Shown here piece by piece: positions 19,105-27,749 of a stretch of 64,000 bases of DNA. The DNA lies in contig JAUNIX010000004.1 of the NCBI GenBank assembly GCA_030523275.1, forward strand, positions 1 to 64,000, in the 5' to 3' direction. A program made the translations under genes and the position numbers. The number at the start of each line of letters is the position of its first letter. The first letter of the stretch is position 1. This DNA is from Lachnospiraceae bacterium (lineage in GTDB: Bacteria; Bacillota; Clostridia; Lachnospirales; Lachnospiraceae). Under the pieces are notes generated by a model, which made no database searches, had not been told where the DNA came from, and saw nothing but the letters and a program-made list of their open reading frames with translations.

Positions 19105-19950
19105 TTATTTAACGTTTTTACCGTCTCTTCTTCTGACAATCATCTTATTAGACTGTTTATTTTTCTTACGGGTTTTTAATCCAAGTGCTGGTTTACCCCA
19201 AGGTGTACATGGACCTGGACGACCAATACCTGTCTTACCTTCACCACCACCGTGTGGATGGTCATTAGGGTTCATAACAGAACCACGTACTGTTGGGCGG
19301 ATACCCATGTGACGTTTACGTCCTGCTTTACCAATGTTAACAAGTCCGTGTTCGATGTTGCCGACCTGACCTACAGTTGCTCTACATACAACTGGAACCA
19401 TTCTCATTTCGCCAGAAGGTAAACGAAGTGTTGCGTATTTTCCTTCTTTTGCCATTAACTGAGCAGAGTTACCAGCCGCACGAACTAACTGTGCGCCTTT
19501 TCCAGGGTGCATTTCAATATTATGAATTTCTGTACCAACTGGAATATTTAAAAGAGGTAAGCAGTTACCTACTTTCACTTCTGCTTCAGGACCACTCATA
19601 ACTTCATCGCCAACTTTTAATTTGTTAGGAGCAAGGATATAAGCTTTTTCTCCATCTGCATATGTGATTAATGCGATATTAGCTGTTCTGTTTGGATCGT
19701 ATTCGATTGCTGTAACTTTAGCTGGAATACCATCTTTTTTATTTCTCTTGAAATCAATAATTCTATATTTTCTTCTTGAACCGCCACCGCGATGTCTTAC
19801 TGTAATTTTACCCTGGTTATTACGACCAGCATTCTTCTTTAATGATACTGTTAAAGATTTTTCTGGAGTGCTCTTTGTGATTTCCTGAAAATCTAAACCA
19901 GTCATCTGTCTTCTAGAAGGTGTATATGGGTTATAAGTTTTAATTCCCAT
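19105..19950 (-). CDS. rplB: 50S ribosomal protein L2
   Basis: L2 is needed for subunit association and peptidyl transfer. The 281-residue protein starts [20 protein letters not shown] and contains the functional loop with [18 protein letters not shown], including the conserved histidine, near residue 230. Confidence 0.97.
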   Translation of the reverse strand: MGIKTYNPYTPSRRQMTGLDFQEITKSTPEKSLTVSLKKNAGRNNQGKITVRHRGGGSRRKYRIIDFKRNKKDGIPAKVTAIEYDPNRTANIALITYADGEKAYILAPNKLKVGDEVMSGPEAEVKVGNCLPLLNIPVGTEIHNIEMHPGKGAQLVRAAGNSAQLMAKEGKYATLRLPSGEMRMVPVVCRATVGQVGNIEHGLVNIGKAGRKRHMGIRPTVRGSVMNPNDHPHGGGEGKTGIGRPGPCTPWGKPALGLKTRKKNKQSNKMIVRRRDGKNVK

Positions 19951-20012
19951 GTCAATCTCCTTTCATAATAACGAATTTATTGTCACTCTTTCTTGAGTAT
20001 AGTTACTAAATC

Positions 20013-20312
20013 TTACAGACCTTCGAAAATTTCGATATCTGCGCTATCTTCTGTTAAAAATACGATAGCTTTTTTTGTTTTAGCAGTTTTTCCGTAAACC
20101 ATACCACGTCTTTTTGTTTTACCAGCGCAGTTCATTGTGTTTACTTTTGCTACTTTTGTTCCTTCGAACATTTTTTCCACTGCTTCTTTGATCATAGATT
20201 TGTTTGCTTCTGGATGAACTAAGAAAGTGTATTTCTTTTCAGCCATAGCGTTCATACTTTTTTCTGTTACGACTGGTTTTAAGATCACGTCATAATATTT
20301 TAAGCTTGCCAT
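20013..20312 (-). CDS. rplW: 50S ribosomal protein L23
   Basis: L23 at the tunnel exit docks trigger factor and SRP. It has 99 residues with [20 protein letters not shown] and [20 protein letters not shown]. Its start overlaps the rplD stop by one base (TAATG). Confidence 0.97.
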   Translation of the reverse strand: MASLKYYDVILKPVVTEKSMNAMAEKKYTFLVHPEANKSMIKEAVEKMFEGTKVAKVNTMNCAGKTKRRGMVYGKTAKTKKAIVFLTEDSADIEIFEGL

Positions 20313-20932
20313 TATGCATACACCTCCTGAATTTTTTCTACAGCAGCCTTAGAAGCAACAACTGTGTCATACTTCAAAATGTCATATACATTGATGGTAT
20401 CCACTAAAGCAGTTTTAACAGTAGGAATGTTTCTAGCTGATTTGATTACGTTATCATTCTTTTCTGCCATTACTACTAATGCTTTGTTTGCTTTTACTGC
20501 ATCTAACATAGCTACTACAGTTTTTGTTTTGATTTCATCAACTTTGATGTCATCAATTACTACGAATTTATTTTCATTTACTTTTGCTGTTAATACGGAT
20601 TTAAGAGCTGCTCTCTTTTCTTTCTTGTTCATTTTTACAGAGTAGTCTCTTGGTTTTGGAGCAAATACTACTCCACCACCTGTCCACTGTGGAGCACGGA
20701 TAGAACCCTGTCTTGCATGACCTGTTCCTTTTTGTCTCCAAGGTTTTCTTCCACCGCCACGAACTTCTGAACGAGTTTTAGTACTCTGTGTTCCCTGGCG
20801 TTTGCTTGCAAGCTGGCTTACTACTGCCAAATGCACTAAATGTTCATTTACTGGAGCTGCGAAAACTGCATCATTAAGTTCTAATGTTCCAACTTCCTGT
20901 CCAGCCATATTTAAAACAGATACTGTTGCCAT
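20312..20932 (-). CDS. rplD: 50S ribosomal protein L4
   Basis: L4 has a tunnel-lining loop and in Gammaproteobacteria also represses the S10 operon. The 206-residue protein shows the loop [20 protein letters not shown] and the core [20 protein letters not shown]. Position between rplC and rplW is standard. Confidence 0.97.
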   Translation of the reverse strand: MATVSVLNMAGQEVGTLELNDAVFAAPVNEHLVHLAVVSQLASKRQGTQSTKTRSEVRGGGRKPWRQKGTGHARQGSIRAPQWTGGGVVFAPKPRDYSVKMNKKEKRAALKSVLTAKVNENKFVVIDDIKVDEIKTKTVVAMLDAVKANKALVVMAEKNDNVIKSARNIPTVKTALVDTINVYDILKYDTVVASKAAVEKIQEVYA

Positions 20933-20958
20933 CTGTAAGTCCTCCTTCCTTTAGCCGA

Positions 20959-21588
20959 TTAAGCTTTTACTGATTCTTTTAACACTACTAAAGATTTCTT
21001 AGGTCCTGGTACAGAGCCTTTTACTAAGATAATGTTGTTTTCAACGTCGATTTTTACTACTTCCAGGTTCTGTACTGTTACCTGCTTGTTACCCATCTGA
21101 CCTGCCATTTTCTTTCCTTTGAAAACTTTACTTGGATCAGATGCAGCACCGTTAGAACCTGCATGACGATGATATTTAGAACCATGAGTTTTAGGACCTG
21201 TTGCTAAACCGTGTCTCTTGATACCACCTGCAAATCCTTTACCTTTAGAAGTTGCAGTTGCATCAATTTTGTCACCTTCTGCAAAGATGTCAGCTTTGAT
21301 TTCCTGTCCTACTTTGTATTCTTCTGCATTTTCAAATCTGAATTCTTTTACGAATTTTTTTGGACTAACGCCCGCTTTGTCAAAATGACCTTTCTGTGGT
21401 TTTGTTGTAGCTTTTTCTTTTTTGTCAACAAATCCAACCTGAATTGCTGCATAACCATCGTTTTCAACTGTTTTGATCTGAGTTACTACGCATGGTCCAG
21501 CCTGTAATACTGTTACCGGTGTTAAAACGCCGTCTTCGTTGAAGATCTGAGTCATTCCAACTTTGGTTGTTAAAATCGCTTTCTTCAT
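20959..21588 (-). CDS. rplC: 50S ribosomal protein L3
   Basis: L3 nucleates 50S assembly near the peptidyl transferase centre. The 209-residue protein starts [20 protein letters not shown] and has the conserved loop [20 protein letters not shown]. It follows rpsJ after a 128-nt spacer with a GATTTTAA/TTAAAATC stem (21618-21652). Confidence 0.97.
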   Translation of the reverse strand: MKKAILTTKVGMTQIFNEDGVLTPVTVLQAGPCVVTQIKTVENDGYAAIQVGFVDKKEKATTKPQKGHFDKAGVSPKKFVKEFRFENAEEYKVGQEIKADIFAEGDKIDATATSKGKGFAGGIKRHGLATGPKTHGSKYHRHAGSNGAASDPSKVFKGKKMAGQMGNKQVTVQNLEVVKIDVENNIILVKGSVPGPKKSLVVLKESVKA

Positions 21589-21716
21589 TAATTGTTCCTC
21601 CTATTTAATCTACAGCGGATTTTAAAGTTTGGCTTGATGCCTGCTTAAAATCATCCTAGACGCTATGAAAGCTTAGGGGATTCCCTATCTATATCATAAC
21701 CCATAAGGATTGTTGC

Positions 21717-22034
21717 CTATTTTTGTTTCATCTTGATATCGATGTAAACACCAGCTGGCATTTCTAATCTAGATAATGCGTCCACAGTTTTCTGAGTTGG
21801 TGTAAGGATATCAATTAATCTCTTGTGTGTTCTCTGTTCGAACTGTTCTCTGGAATCTTTGTAGATATGTCTTGATCTTAAGATTGTTACTACCTGTTTC
21901 TTAGTAGGCATTGGTACAGGACCACTCACCTTTGCTCCAGTTTTCTTTACAGTTTCGATGATGCTCTTTGCAGATGCATCGATTAATTGATGATCATACG
22001 CCTTCAATGTGATTCTCATTACTTGACTTGCCAT
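21717..22034 (-). CDS. rpsJ: 30S ribosomal protein S10 (NusE)
   Basis: S10 is a 30S head protein and, as NusE, part of antitermination complexes with NusB and NusG. The 105-residue protein has [20 protein letters not shown] and [20 protein letters not shown]. The ATG at 22032-22034 is preceded by AAGGAGG with an 11-nt spacer. It is the first gene of the giant ribosomal operon. Confidence 0.97.
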   Translation of the reverse strand: MASQVMRITLKAYDHQLIDASAKSIIETVKKTGAKVSGPVPMPTKKQVVTILRSRHIYKDSREQFEQRTHKRLIDILTPTQKTVDALSRLEMPAGVYIDIKMKQK

Positions 22035-22276
22035 AAAAAAAGTCGCCTCCTTTTCGCACTCTTTCGGTACGACAAGCGGTGACTGTACACTCCTCCGTGT
22101 GTGTCGTAAGATTCACACACTGCGTCTCTGCGTTCTTCGGCAGATTGTATTCGTACAGTGACTTGTCGCCAGTTTTCTATAACTTGACATTCGCTCCACG
22201 GAAAACCTGCTTGAAATCTGTATATTTTGTAATTTCAAACAGCAACCTCACGCTTCTTCGCTATCATGTCACAACA
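22035..22276 (-). promoter_or_regulatory. structured 5' leader of the S10 operon
   Basis: About 240 nt separate the likely transcription start from rpsJ. The 3' half folds into a roughly 100-nt domain: CGACAAG (22070-22076) pairs with CTTGTCG (22162-22168) and CTGTAC (22083-22088) pairs with GTACAG (22153-22158). Inside lies a GTGTGTG/CACACAC hairpin (22097-22120). The domain ends just before the rpsJ ribosome binding site. A ribosomal-protein autoregulatory leader is a reasonable reading. Confidence 0.55.
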
Positions 22277-22282
22277 TTTATT

Positions 22283-22311
22283 AGTATAAAGGAAGTCAAG
22301 CTATTTATCAA
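22283..22311 (-). promoter_or_regulatory. main promoter of the S10-spc-alpha operon
   Basis: Minus-strand -35 box TTGATA (22306-22311) and -10 box TATACT (22283-22288) with a 17-bp spacer. A-tract rich DNA lies upstream, which could act as an UP element. It is the only strong promoter I see for the ribosomal gene block. Confidence 0.8.
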
Positions 22312-22419
22312 GTAAAATTTTTATTTTTTATAAATGTACCAAAAAAAATACAATCTTTTTTGAGAAATATGTATTATTTCCTATTATATAGTGTTTTATT
22401 GTCGTAAAAGGAAGAATAA

Positions 22420-22514
22420 AACTCCGCGAGTGGCATGTGCAAATGCTTAGTACGACTTGGTGGCTGGACTCTCTAGTCGTCCTTAGCTTTTGTCACCTTA
22501 ACACGAGCGGAGTT
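22420..22514. terminator. long imperfect palindrome at the 3' end of apbE
   Basis: AACTCCGC (22420-22427) pairs with GCGGAGTT (22507-22514), enclosing about 80 nt with further pairing (ACGACT/AGTCGT and GACT/AGTC around AGAG). The right arm includes the apbE stop codon and TTTTATT follows on the minus strand, so it can act as a terminator in front of the S10 promoter. The large internal structure is unusual for a simple terminator. Confidence 0.5.
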
Positions 22515-23538
22515 ATTTTATTATTTTATAATCTTTCTTATTTTGTAACTCAAAGTCTATCCCATCGGTAACATAGACATTTTTATCTTTATCCACAAAA
22601 ATAGCTTCTGCATTATATTTTTTCAACAATTTTTGACTTTTATCCATACCAATCACAAAACATGCTGTAGAAAGTCCATCACTGTCAATCCCAGAATTAC
22701 ACATGATTGTAACCGAAATCAATCCAGATTCCGACGGATACCCTGTCTTACTATCTAAAATATGATGATATCGTTTCCCATCTTGTTCAATGTATTTCTC
22801 ATAATCTCCAGAAGTTGAAATATAGCAATCACCATCGGTTCTTACAGCACCAAACATTTCTCCATCTTTACCTCTTGGATCCTGGATACCGACTGCCCAT
22901 TTTTCGCCATCTGGCTTCTTCCCATATACACAGAGACTGCCACCTACCGATATAATTCCACCAGTGATATTTTCCTGTTTCTTTAAATAGGCCATTGCCT
23001 GATCAGCACCAATTCCTTTGCCGATTGCTCCCAAATCAACCTGTACTTGGTCTGGATCTGTTACCACATTCCCTTGCTTTAATGAAATTTGTTGATAATC
23101 AATTTTCTTTAAGGCATCGTCGATTTCTTTCTGTTTCGGAACTCTTGGATTTTCGCCCCCGATATCCCACAATTGCGCCAGCACACCAACACCTGGATTT
23201 AACGCACCGTCACTATCTTTTGCTAGTTTCAATGTTTCTGATAACCAATTTGAAACATCCTTGTCGACTGACACATTTTTATTGGTATGATTTATCTTGT
23301 AAATCTGACTATCTGTCTGCCGCCATGATATTTGTTCTTTTTCAATCTCTTTTAAAAGATCTATAATTTCTTTCCCAGATGATTCACAATCATCCAGATC
23401 ACCATATAACAGTTCCGTAATCGTCGTTCCCATAGCAAAATCTGTATTTGTATACTTTTCTGTTGCACGTCCACAACCAGTCATTACAAACATCATACAT
23501 ATTAACAAACACAAACCAATCCATCTTTGTTTCTTCAT
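22513..23538 (-). CDS. apbE: FAD:protein FMN transferase, lipoprotein (ApbE)
   Basis: ApbE transfers FMN from FAD to Thr/Ser residues of extracytoplasmic flavoproteins such as RnfG/RnfD or NqrC. The 341-residue protein has a lipoprotein signal with lipobox MTGC (Cys22). Family motifs are NPGVGVLAQLWDIGG, VDLGAIGKGIGADQA, and HHILDSKTGYPSESG with the metal-binding C-terminal region. It follows an RlmI-like gene and a Gx transporter gene; ApbE and Gx proteins are frequent neighbours in Clostridia, where they accompany membrane redox complexes. Confidence 0.94.
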   Translation of the reverse strand: MKKQRWIGLCLLICMMFVMTGCGRATEKYTNTDFAMGTTITELLYGDLDDCESSGKEIIDLLKEIEKEQISWRQTDSQIYKINHTNKNVSVDKDVSNWLSETLKLAKDSDGALNPGVGVLAQLWDIGGENPRVPKQKEIDDALKKIDYQQISLKQGNVVTDPDQVQVDLGAIGKGIGADQAMAYLKKQENITGGIISVGGSLCVYGKKPDGEKWAVGIQDPRGKDGEMFGAVRTDGDCYISTSGDYEKYIEQDGKRYHHILDSKTGYPSESGLISVTIMCNSGIDSDGLSTACFVIGMDKSQKLLKKYNAEAIFVDKDKNVYVTDGIDFELQNKKDYKIIK

Positions 23539-23550
23539 ATTATAATGCCT

Positions 23551-24411
23551 CTATTTGCTCCATCGTCCACTAGCACCGCATGGCAATACAAGACCGTTGC
23601 TACTTACTGGTAAGCCAACTTCATCCGCTTCTACTTTTCCACCAAATTTTGGTACAATTTCTGTGCCGATCATGTAGGAGAGAACTGCCGGCTGCAATCC
23701 TGTTGTATAACTATTAATCAGAAAAAATAATGGGTCATCGGACATAATTTTTGTACAAAGTTTAATAAATGGATAAATCTTTTCTTCTATCTTCCAAATT
23801 TCCCCTTTGGGTCCTCTACCATAAGATGGTGGGTCCATGATAATTCCATCATAATGATTTCCGCGTCGTATCTCTCGTTCTACAAATTTTACACAGTCAT
23901 CGACTAACCAGCGAATCGGTGCATCCCCAAGTCCTGAGGCCTTTGCATTTTCTCGCGCCCATGTTACCATCCCTTTAGAAGCATCCACATGTGTCACTTT
24001 CGCACCTGCTTTTGCTGCTGCCAATGTCGCTCCACCAGTATATGCAAATAAATTCAACACTTTAATTGGTCTGCCTGCATTTCTTATTTTCTCAGAAAAC
24101 CAATCCCAGTTTGTCGCCTGCTCTGGAAACAAGCCTGTATGTTTAAAACTAAATGGCTGTAAATTAAACGTTAATCCTTTGTATCCAATCTGCCATTTTT
24201 TTGGAAGATCAAAAAACTCCCATTCACCGCCTCCACGTTTACTGCGATGATAATGTGCATTCGGACGTTTCCAGCTTCTCATTTTCTTTGGTGTATTCCA
24301 CAAAACTTGTGGGTCTGGTCTTACCAAAATATAATCTCCCCAACGCTCTAATTTCTCACCTGAGGAGGTATCTAATACTTCATAATCTTTCCATCCATCT
24401 GCAATCCACAT
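23551..24411 (-). CDS. class I SAM-dependent rRNA methyltransferase, RlmI/RlmK-like
   Basis: Probable RNA (cytosine-5 or guanine) methyltransferase of the RlmI/COG1092 family, 286 residues. The SAM-binding motif is VLNLFAYTGGATLAAAKAGA, followed by VDASKGMVTWAREN, and the catalytic motif is MDPPSYGRG. A PUA domain seen in full-length RlmI (about 390 residues) appears absent or reduced, so exact substrate is uncertain. It ends 12 bp before apbE. Confidence 0.85.
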   Translation of the reverse strand: MWIADGWKDYEVLDTSSGEKLERWGDYILVRPDPQVLWNTPKKMRSWKRPNAHYHRSKRGGGEWEFFDLPKKWQIGYKGLTFNLQPFSFKHTGLFPEQATNWDWFSEKIRNAGRPIKVLNLFAYTGGATLAAAKAGAKVTHVDASKGMVTWARENAKASGLGDAPIRWLVDDCVKFVEREIRRGNHYDGIIMDPPSYGRGPKGEIWKIEEKIYPFIKLCTKIMSDDPLFFLINSYTTGLQPAVLSYMIGTEIVPKFGGKVEADEVGLPVSSNGLVLPCGASGRWSK

Positions 24412-24489
24412 ATACGATTCCCTTTCTATTTCTTTTTCTTTTTTAACTCATATCTTTTCTGACATAATTGCATTAATCGAAACAAACGA

Positions 24490-24978
24490 CTATTCAAATC
24501 TTGGCAGTCGCTTGATAATTTCTCCCGCAATCAATCCAATCGCGATTCCGGCTATTGTTCCCGAAATCAGTAACACAGGAAAATAATACACCAGTTTTCC
24601 TGTTTCCAAAACAAGCATCGCCACCGCAAGTTGTCCAATATTATGGCTGACACCACCAGCCACACTGACGCCAACCGGACTAAAGCCACCTATCTTTTTT
24701 AATAACGCCATCACAGTAAGACTTAACATTCCCCCTGCCAAACTATATAAAATCATCATCAAATTGCCAAATAAAAAGCCTGACAATACGATTCTTGCAA
24801 GCGAAACGGCATAGGTTTCTTTTAAATTTACCATATACAACAATACCATGATCACACCATTTGCTAATCCAATTTTGACACCTGGTATCCCCAGTTGTAT
24901 TGGTATCAACATTTCTACATAAGAAGCTACCAATGCCAGTGCCAAAAACAGACCACCATATGCTACTTTTTTTGTCAT
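24490..24978 (-). CDS. Gx transporter family membrane protein
   Basis: Small polytopic membrane protein of the Gx transporter family (older databases call it heptaprenyl diphosphate synthase component I). The 162-residue form starts MTKKVAYGGLFLALALVASY and has about five helices with Gly-rich turns (GIPGVKIGLANGV, GGVSHNIGQLAVA). Start choice among three in-frame ATGs (24978, 24984, 24990) is uncertain. It resembles ECF S components in length and shape; neighbouring apbE suggests a link with flavin or redox-complex biogenesis. Confidence 0.75.
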   Translation of the reverse strand: MTKKVAYGGLFLALALVASYVEMLIPIQLGIPGVKIGLANGVIMVLLYMVNLKETYAVSLARIVLSGFLFGNLMMILYSLAGGMLSLTVMALLKKIGGFSPVGVSVAGGVSHNIGQLAVAMLVLETGKLVYYFPVLLISGTIAGIAIGLIAGEIIKRLPRFE

Positions 24979-25012
24979 AACCATTCCCATTCTTTCTATA
25001 TAAATAATACTC

Positions 25013-25021
25013 ATTATAACA
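25013..25021 (-). promoter_or_regulatory. extended -10 promoter of the Gx transporter operon
   Basis: Minus-strand TGTTATAAT (TG-N-TATAAT) lies about 35 bp before the gene and directly after a terminator T-run. The -35 region is the terminator stem and has no clear TTGACA. Confidence 0.5.
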
Positions 25022-25066
25022 AAAAAAAAGAGCCGTTGCACTAAATTTTAATGCCAGACAATGCTC
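25021..25066 (-). terminator. rho-independent terminator upstream of the Gx gene
   Basis: Minus strand: GAGC-A-TTG pairs with CAA-CG-GCTC across an A/T-rich loop and is followed by nine Ts. It ends transcription of the membrane-protein gene at 25205-25591. Confidence 0.75.
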
Positions 25067-25079
25067 CTTTTAAACCGAA

Positions 25080-25128
25080 TATAATTTAGTAAAGTATAAA
25101 TTACTAAACTATACTTTACTAAATTATA
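25080..25128. repeat. perfect 19-bp inverted repeat
   Basis: The left arm (25080-25098) TATAATTTAGTAAAGTATA is exactly complementary to the right arm (25110-25128), with an 11-nt loop that itself contains TTACTAAA. It is A/T-only except for two G-C pairs per arm, so it is weak as a terminator. It may be an operator or an insertion remnant. Confidence 0.7.
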
Positions 25129-25204
25129 AAATACTTATATTAAATAATATCTCACCAGTTGAATTTTCGGATACAACTTCCCAAATTCCTCAACTACATA
25201 TTCT

Positions 25205-25591
25205 TTATATTCGATTTTGTTTAAATTTATTTTTTAATTTATTCATTTTCTGGATATAATCAATATCCGAAACCAAAATAAGAATCATAGGGGTTGACAC
25301 ATCTTTAATTGTAAATTGTACAAAACAAAATATGCTATTAAGCTGTACCATCCAAAGTAAAATTTCTAATACAGAAAGAAATATAATTAACATGCGAAGA
25401 AACGTAATTCTGCGCTCCGTATCCATCGTTCTCAATATAATTTCATCTATAATGCCCAATACAACCAAAAATGTAACAACGCCAATCAAACCAATCATAT
25501 CTACCTTTTTAGTCAATTGCATATAACAAAGCACAATATCTGCTACAAAAAGAACAATCATTAATATACGATCTGAAAATAATTTACTCAT
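25205..25591 (-). CDS. hypothetical small membrane protein
   Basis: I do not recognise this 128-residue protein. It has four hydrophobic segments at about residues 8-24, 33-52, 64-86 and 94-108, and a basic C-terminus (KMNKLKNKFKQNRI). The ATG at 25589-25591 has GGGAGG seven bases upstream. In the next frame, coding-like sequence continues past its stop (to 25135), so the real protein or an ancestor may have been longer. It follows another unknown gene after 55 bp, probably in one transcript. Confidence 0.55.
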   Translation of the reverse strand: MSKLFSDRILMIVLFVADIVLCYMQLTKKVDMIGLIGVVTFLVVLGIIDEIILRTMDTERRITFLRMLIIFLSVLEILLWMVQLNSIFCFVQFTIKDVSTPMILILVSDIDYIQKMNKLKNKFKQNRI

Positions 25592-25646
25592 CCTTTTACC
25601 TCCCACATTACCGTTGATATTTTCACTTTTACTACTATTGCATCAA

Positions 25647-26180
25647 TTATTTTAAAGTCCTAATTTTATATACCATGTCTTTTGATTTCGACTCTATCAC
25701 ATCCAAATACATACCATTTTCTATTTTTCCAGTATAATTAAATTTGTCAATTCTAAAAGAATGGATATCTTCTATTTGAAAACCACGCACAAAAACAATG
25801 TTCTTATCATTAATTATCTGACTGTCAGCAATGAACTCTCCAATGTCTGATCCTAGAGCACCTGAAAGATGGTAATAATTTTTTAAGATTTTTCCCCTTT
25901 CAAAATAGACACACTCTACATTTTTTTCATTATTTATTTGATATGCAACTAGTATACACATCAAACCTAACTCTTTTTTCTCACACATCGGACTATGACC
26001 TACGATCTTATCAGGCTTATCCATTAATTCTATATATTGATCCGCAACTTCTATCATCTTTTCTGTATTATTATTTGTAACCATATCATTGCTGTATATA
26101 TAATATCTAAATCCGCATAGTAAAATCGCTCCAATAAAAATAATCATGATAATACCTTTTTGTTTGGACTTTTCATTCAC
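25647..26180 (-). CDS. hypothetical membrane-anchored protein
   Basis: Unrecognised 177-residue protein. One N-terminal membrane helix (about residues 9-28) is followed by an extracytoplasmic domain with two cysteines (in SPMCEKKELGLMCI) that could form a disulfide. The start is a GTG; a G-rich stretch GGAGGTGGGGGG lies just before it. A neighbour of the small membrane protein at 25205-25591. The paired layout of an anchored extracellular protein and a small membrane protein is seen in immunity or sensing pairs, but nothing specific supports that here. Confidence 0.55.
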   Translation of the reverse strand: MNEKSKQKGIIMIIFIGAILLCGFRYYIYSNDMVTNNNTEKMIEVADQYIELMDKPDKIVGHSPMCEKKELGLMCILVAYQINNEKNVECVYFERGKILKNYYHLSGALGSDIGEFIADSQIINDKNIVFVRGFQIEDIHSFRIDKFNYTGKIENGMYLDVIESKSKDMVYKIRTLK

Positions 26181-26315
26181 TATATCCCCCCACCTCCAGT
26201 TTCATTTTTTTATATATTGTCTTCAAAATAATTGCTTCTACTATATAAACGGATAAACATCATAAATGTGACAAAATTATCAATATTTTAGATATATATA
26301 TTATATTTTTATTCT

Positions 26316-26531
26316 ATGTATCCGATTTTATATCGATTATGTGATAATCACCATATTTCTGACTATTCAAAAAGAGTCGGACGTCGCCAAATAAGAGTCT
26401 ATTATCATTTAGAAGAGTCTGGTAGAAAATATTTAGAAGAGTTACTCATAGAATACCATAGTTTCCTAGAAGTTATTTCATTTTTGTTGGATTCAAATCC
26501 AGGAGACATCTATTCATTAGAAGAGAAATAA
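26316..26531 (+). pseudogene. truncated PadR-family regulator
   Basis: The 71-codon frame reads MYPILYRLCDNHHISDYSKR then VGRRQIRVYYHLEESGRKYL, which is the second half of a PadR winged-helix domain (family pattern: ...LYPILYRLE-x-GLI-x-y-W...RxYYxLTxxGRxxLxxL). The recognition helix and everything before it are missing, and upstream DNA is A/T-rich noncoding. No ribosome binding site precedes the ATG. It is therefore a remnant. Confidence 0.75.
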
Positions 26532-26554
26532 TACATTTTAAAGGGGTTATTACC

Positions 26555-26644
26555 ATGAAAAAAATATATTAGGCATATCTGGATGCAAAAGACACCGTTA
26601 TTATTCATGAATATAATGAAATAGTAGAGGATGGAGAAGAGTAA
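26555..26644 (+). pseudogene. remnant reading frame after the PadR fragment
   Basis: An AAAGGGG site and ATG at 26555 open a frame MKKIY that hits TAG at codon 6, then continues AYLDAKDTVIIHEYNEIVED to a stop at 26642-26644. It sits where a PadR-controlled partner gene would be, so I read it as a decayed downstream gene. The parent family is not identifiable. Confidence 0.45.
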
Positions 26645-26655
26645 ATAATATTTTT

Positions 26656-26718
26656 TATCAAAAAGGCACTGTCCAAAGTTGTTCTTAGCCAACTATATGG
26701 ACAATGCCTTTTTATAAT
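26656..26718. terminator. terminator of the gutM-srlA-srlE unit
   Basis: A 17-bp stem with one mismatch (AAAAAGGCACTGTCCA with TGGACAATGCCTTTTT) and an inner AGTTG/CAACT stem, flanked by A and T tracts on both sides. It lies 24 bp after the srlE stop and can stop transcription in both directions. Confidence 0.85.
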
Positions 26719-26741
26719 TTATAGATTATGAAGGACAAATC

Positions 26742-27734
26742 CTAGCTATATAATCCCATACTAAAAATAAATGCGATAATTACAGATAAAGGACCTGTAA
26801 TCAAACGGGAATATAATACGGCTGGTACACCATAAGAAATAGTATCTGATTCTGCCTCACCCAGAGATAAACCAACTGGAATGAAGTCGCATCCAACCTG
26901 AGCATCGATGGCAAATAATGCTGGTAATGAATACTGTGCCGGGATTGCTTTTGCACCAATCTGATCACCAAGTAATACACCTACCAACTGAGCGATAACA
27001 GCACCTGGTCCTAAGACTGGAGATAATACTGGAATCGCACAAACAATAGAAATTGCAATCATTCCTGGTAAAGTAGAGCATAATGGTGAAATGGTCTTAG
27101 CGATAACATTTCCTAAACCAGATGCTGAAATAATACCAAGCAATGTAGCAGTAAATGCCATGAATGGTAGGATTGTTTTGATAACCAAGTCAATGGATTC
27201 ACGACCGGCTGCAAAGAATTTATTTACAACTTTACCAATTGCAATACCAATTCTTGTAACGAGATTTTCACTCTGAGCTGCTTCCTCTTTTGCGGCCTCT
27301 TTCTTTGCCATATATTCATCTTTATCAATTTTCCCAGATTTTGCTGTCGTTGTAACACCCTCTCCCGCGTAAACAACATCATCTTCTGTGACACCAGATA
27401 CATAGATATCTTCTTTTATGAACATTGCCAAAGGACCAACTGCTCCAACCGGATTTAAGTTTACGGTGAAAATACCTTTTTTCGGGTAAATGCCGCAACG
27501 TGCTGTACCACCACAGTCTACAACTGCAAGCATGACTTCCTCATCCGGTACATTATTTTTGTATCCGTCAATCGCTTCTCCGCCTGTCATTTGGGCAATC
27601 TTTTCAGCCACTGGATGGATACCGCCTCCTGCTGTTACACATAATATTTTATAACAGGATTCTGTTGGCTCGATCGTTAATGGGCCACCCCATCCACCTT
27701 GTCCTGGATTTAATGTAACTGCTCTGTAACTCAT
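26742..27734 (-). CDS. srlE: PTS glucitol/sorbitol-type EIIB component (SrlE)
   Basis: IIBC-type subunit of a glucitol-family phosphotransferase system, 330 residues. The N-terminal EIIB domain has GGWGGPL and the cysteine-containing VVDCGGTARCGIYPKKG, whose Cys is the probable phosphorylation site. The C-terminal half is a membrane domain with about four helices. The ATG at 27732-27734 is preferred because GGAGG lies 7 nt upstream; an ATG six bases earlier is too close. It is the last gene of gutM-srlA-srlE. The substrate may differ from sorbitol because no SrlD is present. Confidence 0.9.
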   Translation of the reverse strand: MSYRAVTLNPGQGGWGGPLTIEPTESCYKILCVTAGGGIHPVAEKIAQMTGGEAIDGYKNNVPDEEVMLAVVDCGGTARCGIYPKKGIFTVNLNPVGAVGPLAMFIKEDIYVSGVTEDDVVYAGEGVTTTAKSGKIDKDEYMAKKEAAKEEAAQSENLVTRIGIAIGKVVNKFFAAGRESIDLVIKTILPFMAFTATLLGIISASGLGNVIAKTISPLCSTLPGMIAISIVCAIPVLSPVLGPGAVIAQLVGVLLGDQIGAKAIPAQYSLPALFAIDAQVGCDFIPVGLSLGEAESDTISYGVPAVLYSRLITGPLSVIIAFIFSMGLYS

Positions 27735-27749
27735 GATCATCCCTCCTTA

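Noticed and set aside
26510..26692. Minus-strand frame of 60 codons over the PadR remnant
   Set aside because: It runs through the terminator stem and has a composition of low-complexity A/T-rich DNA without a start signal.
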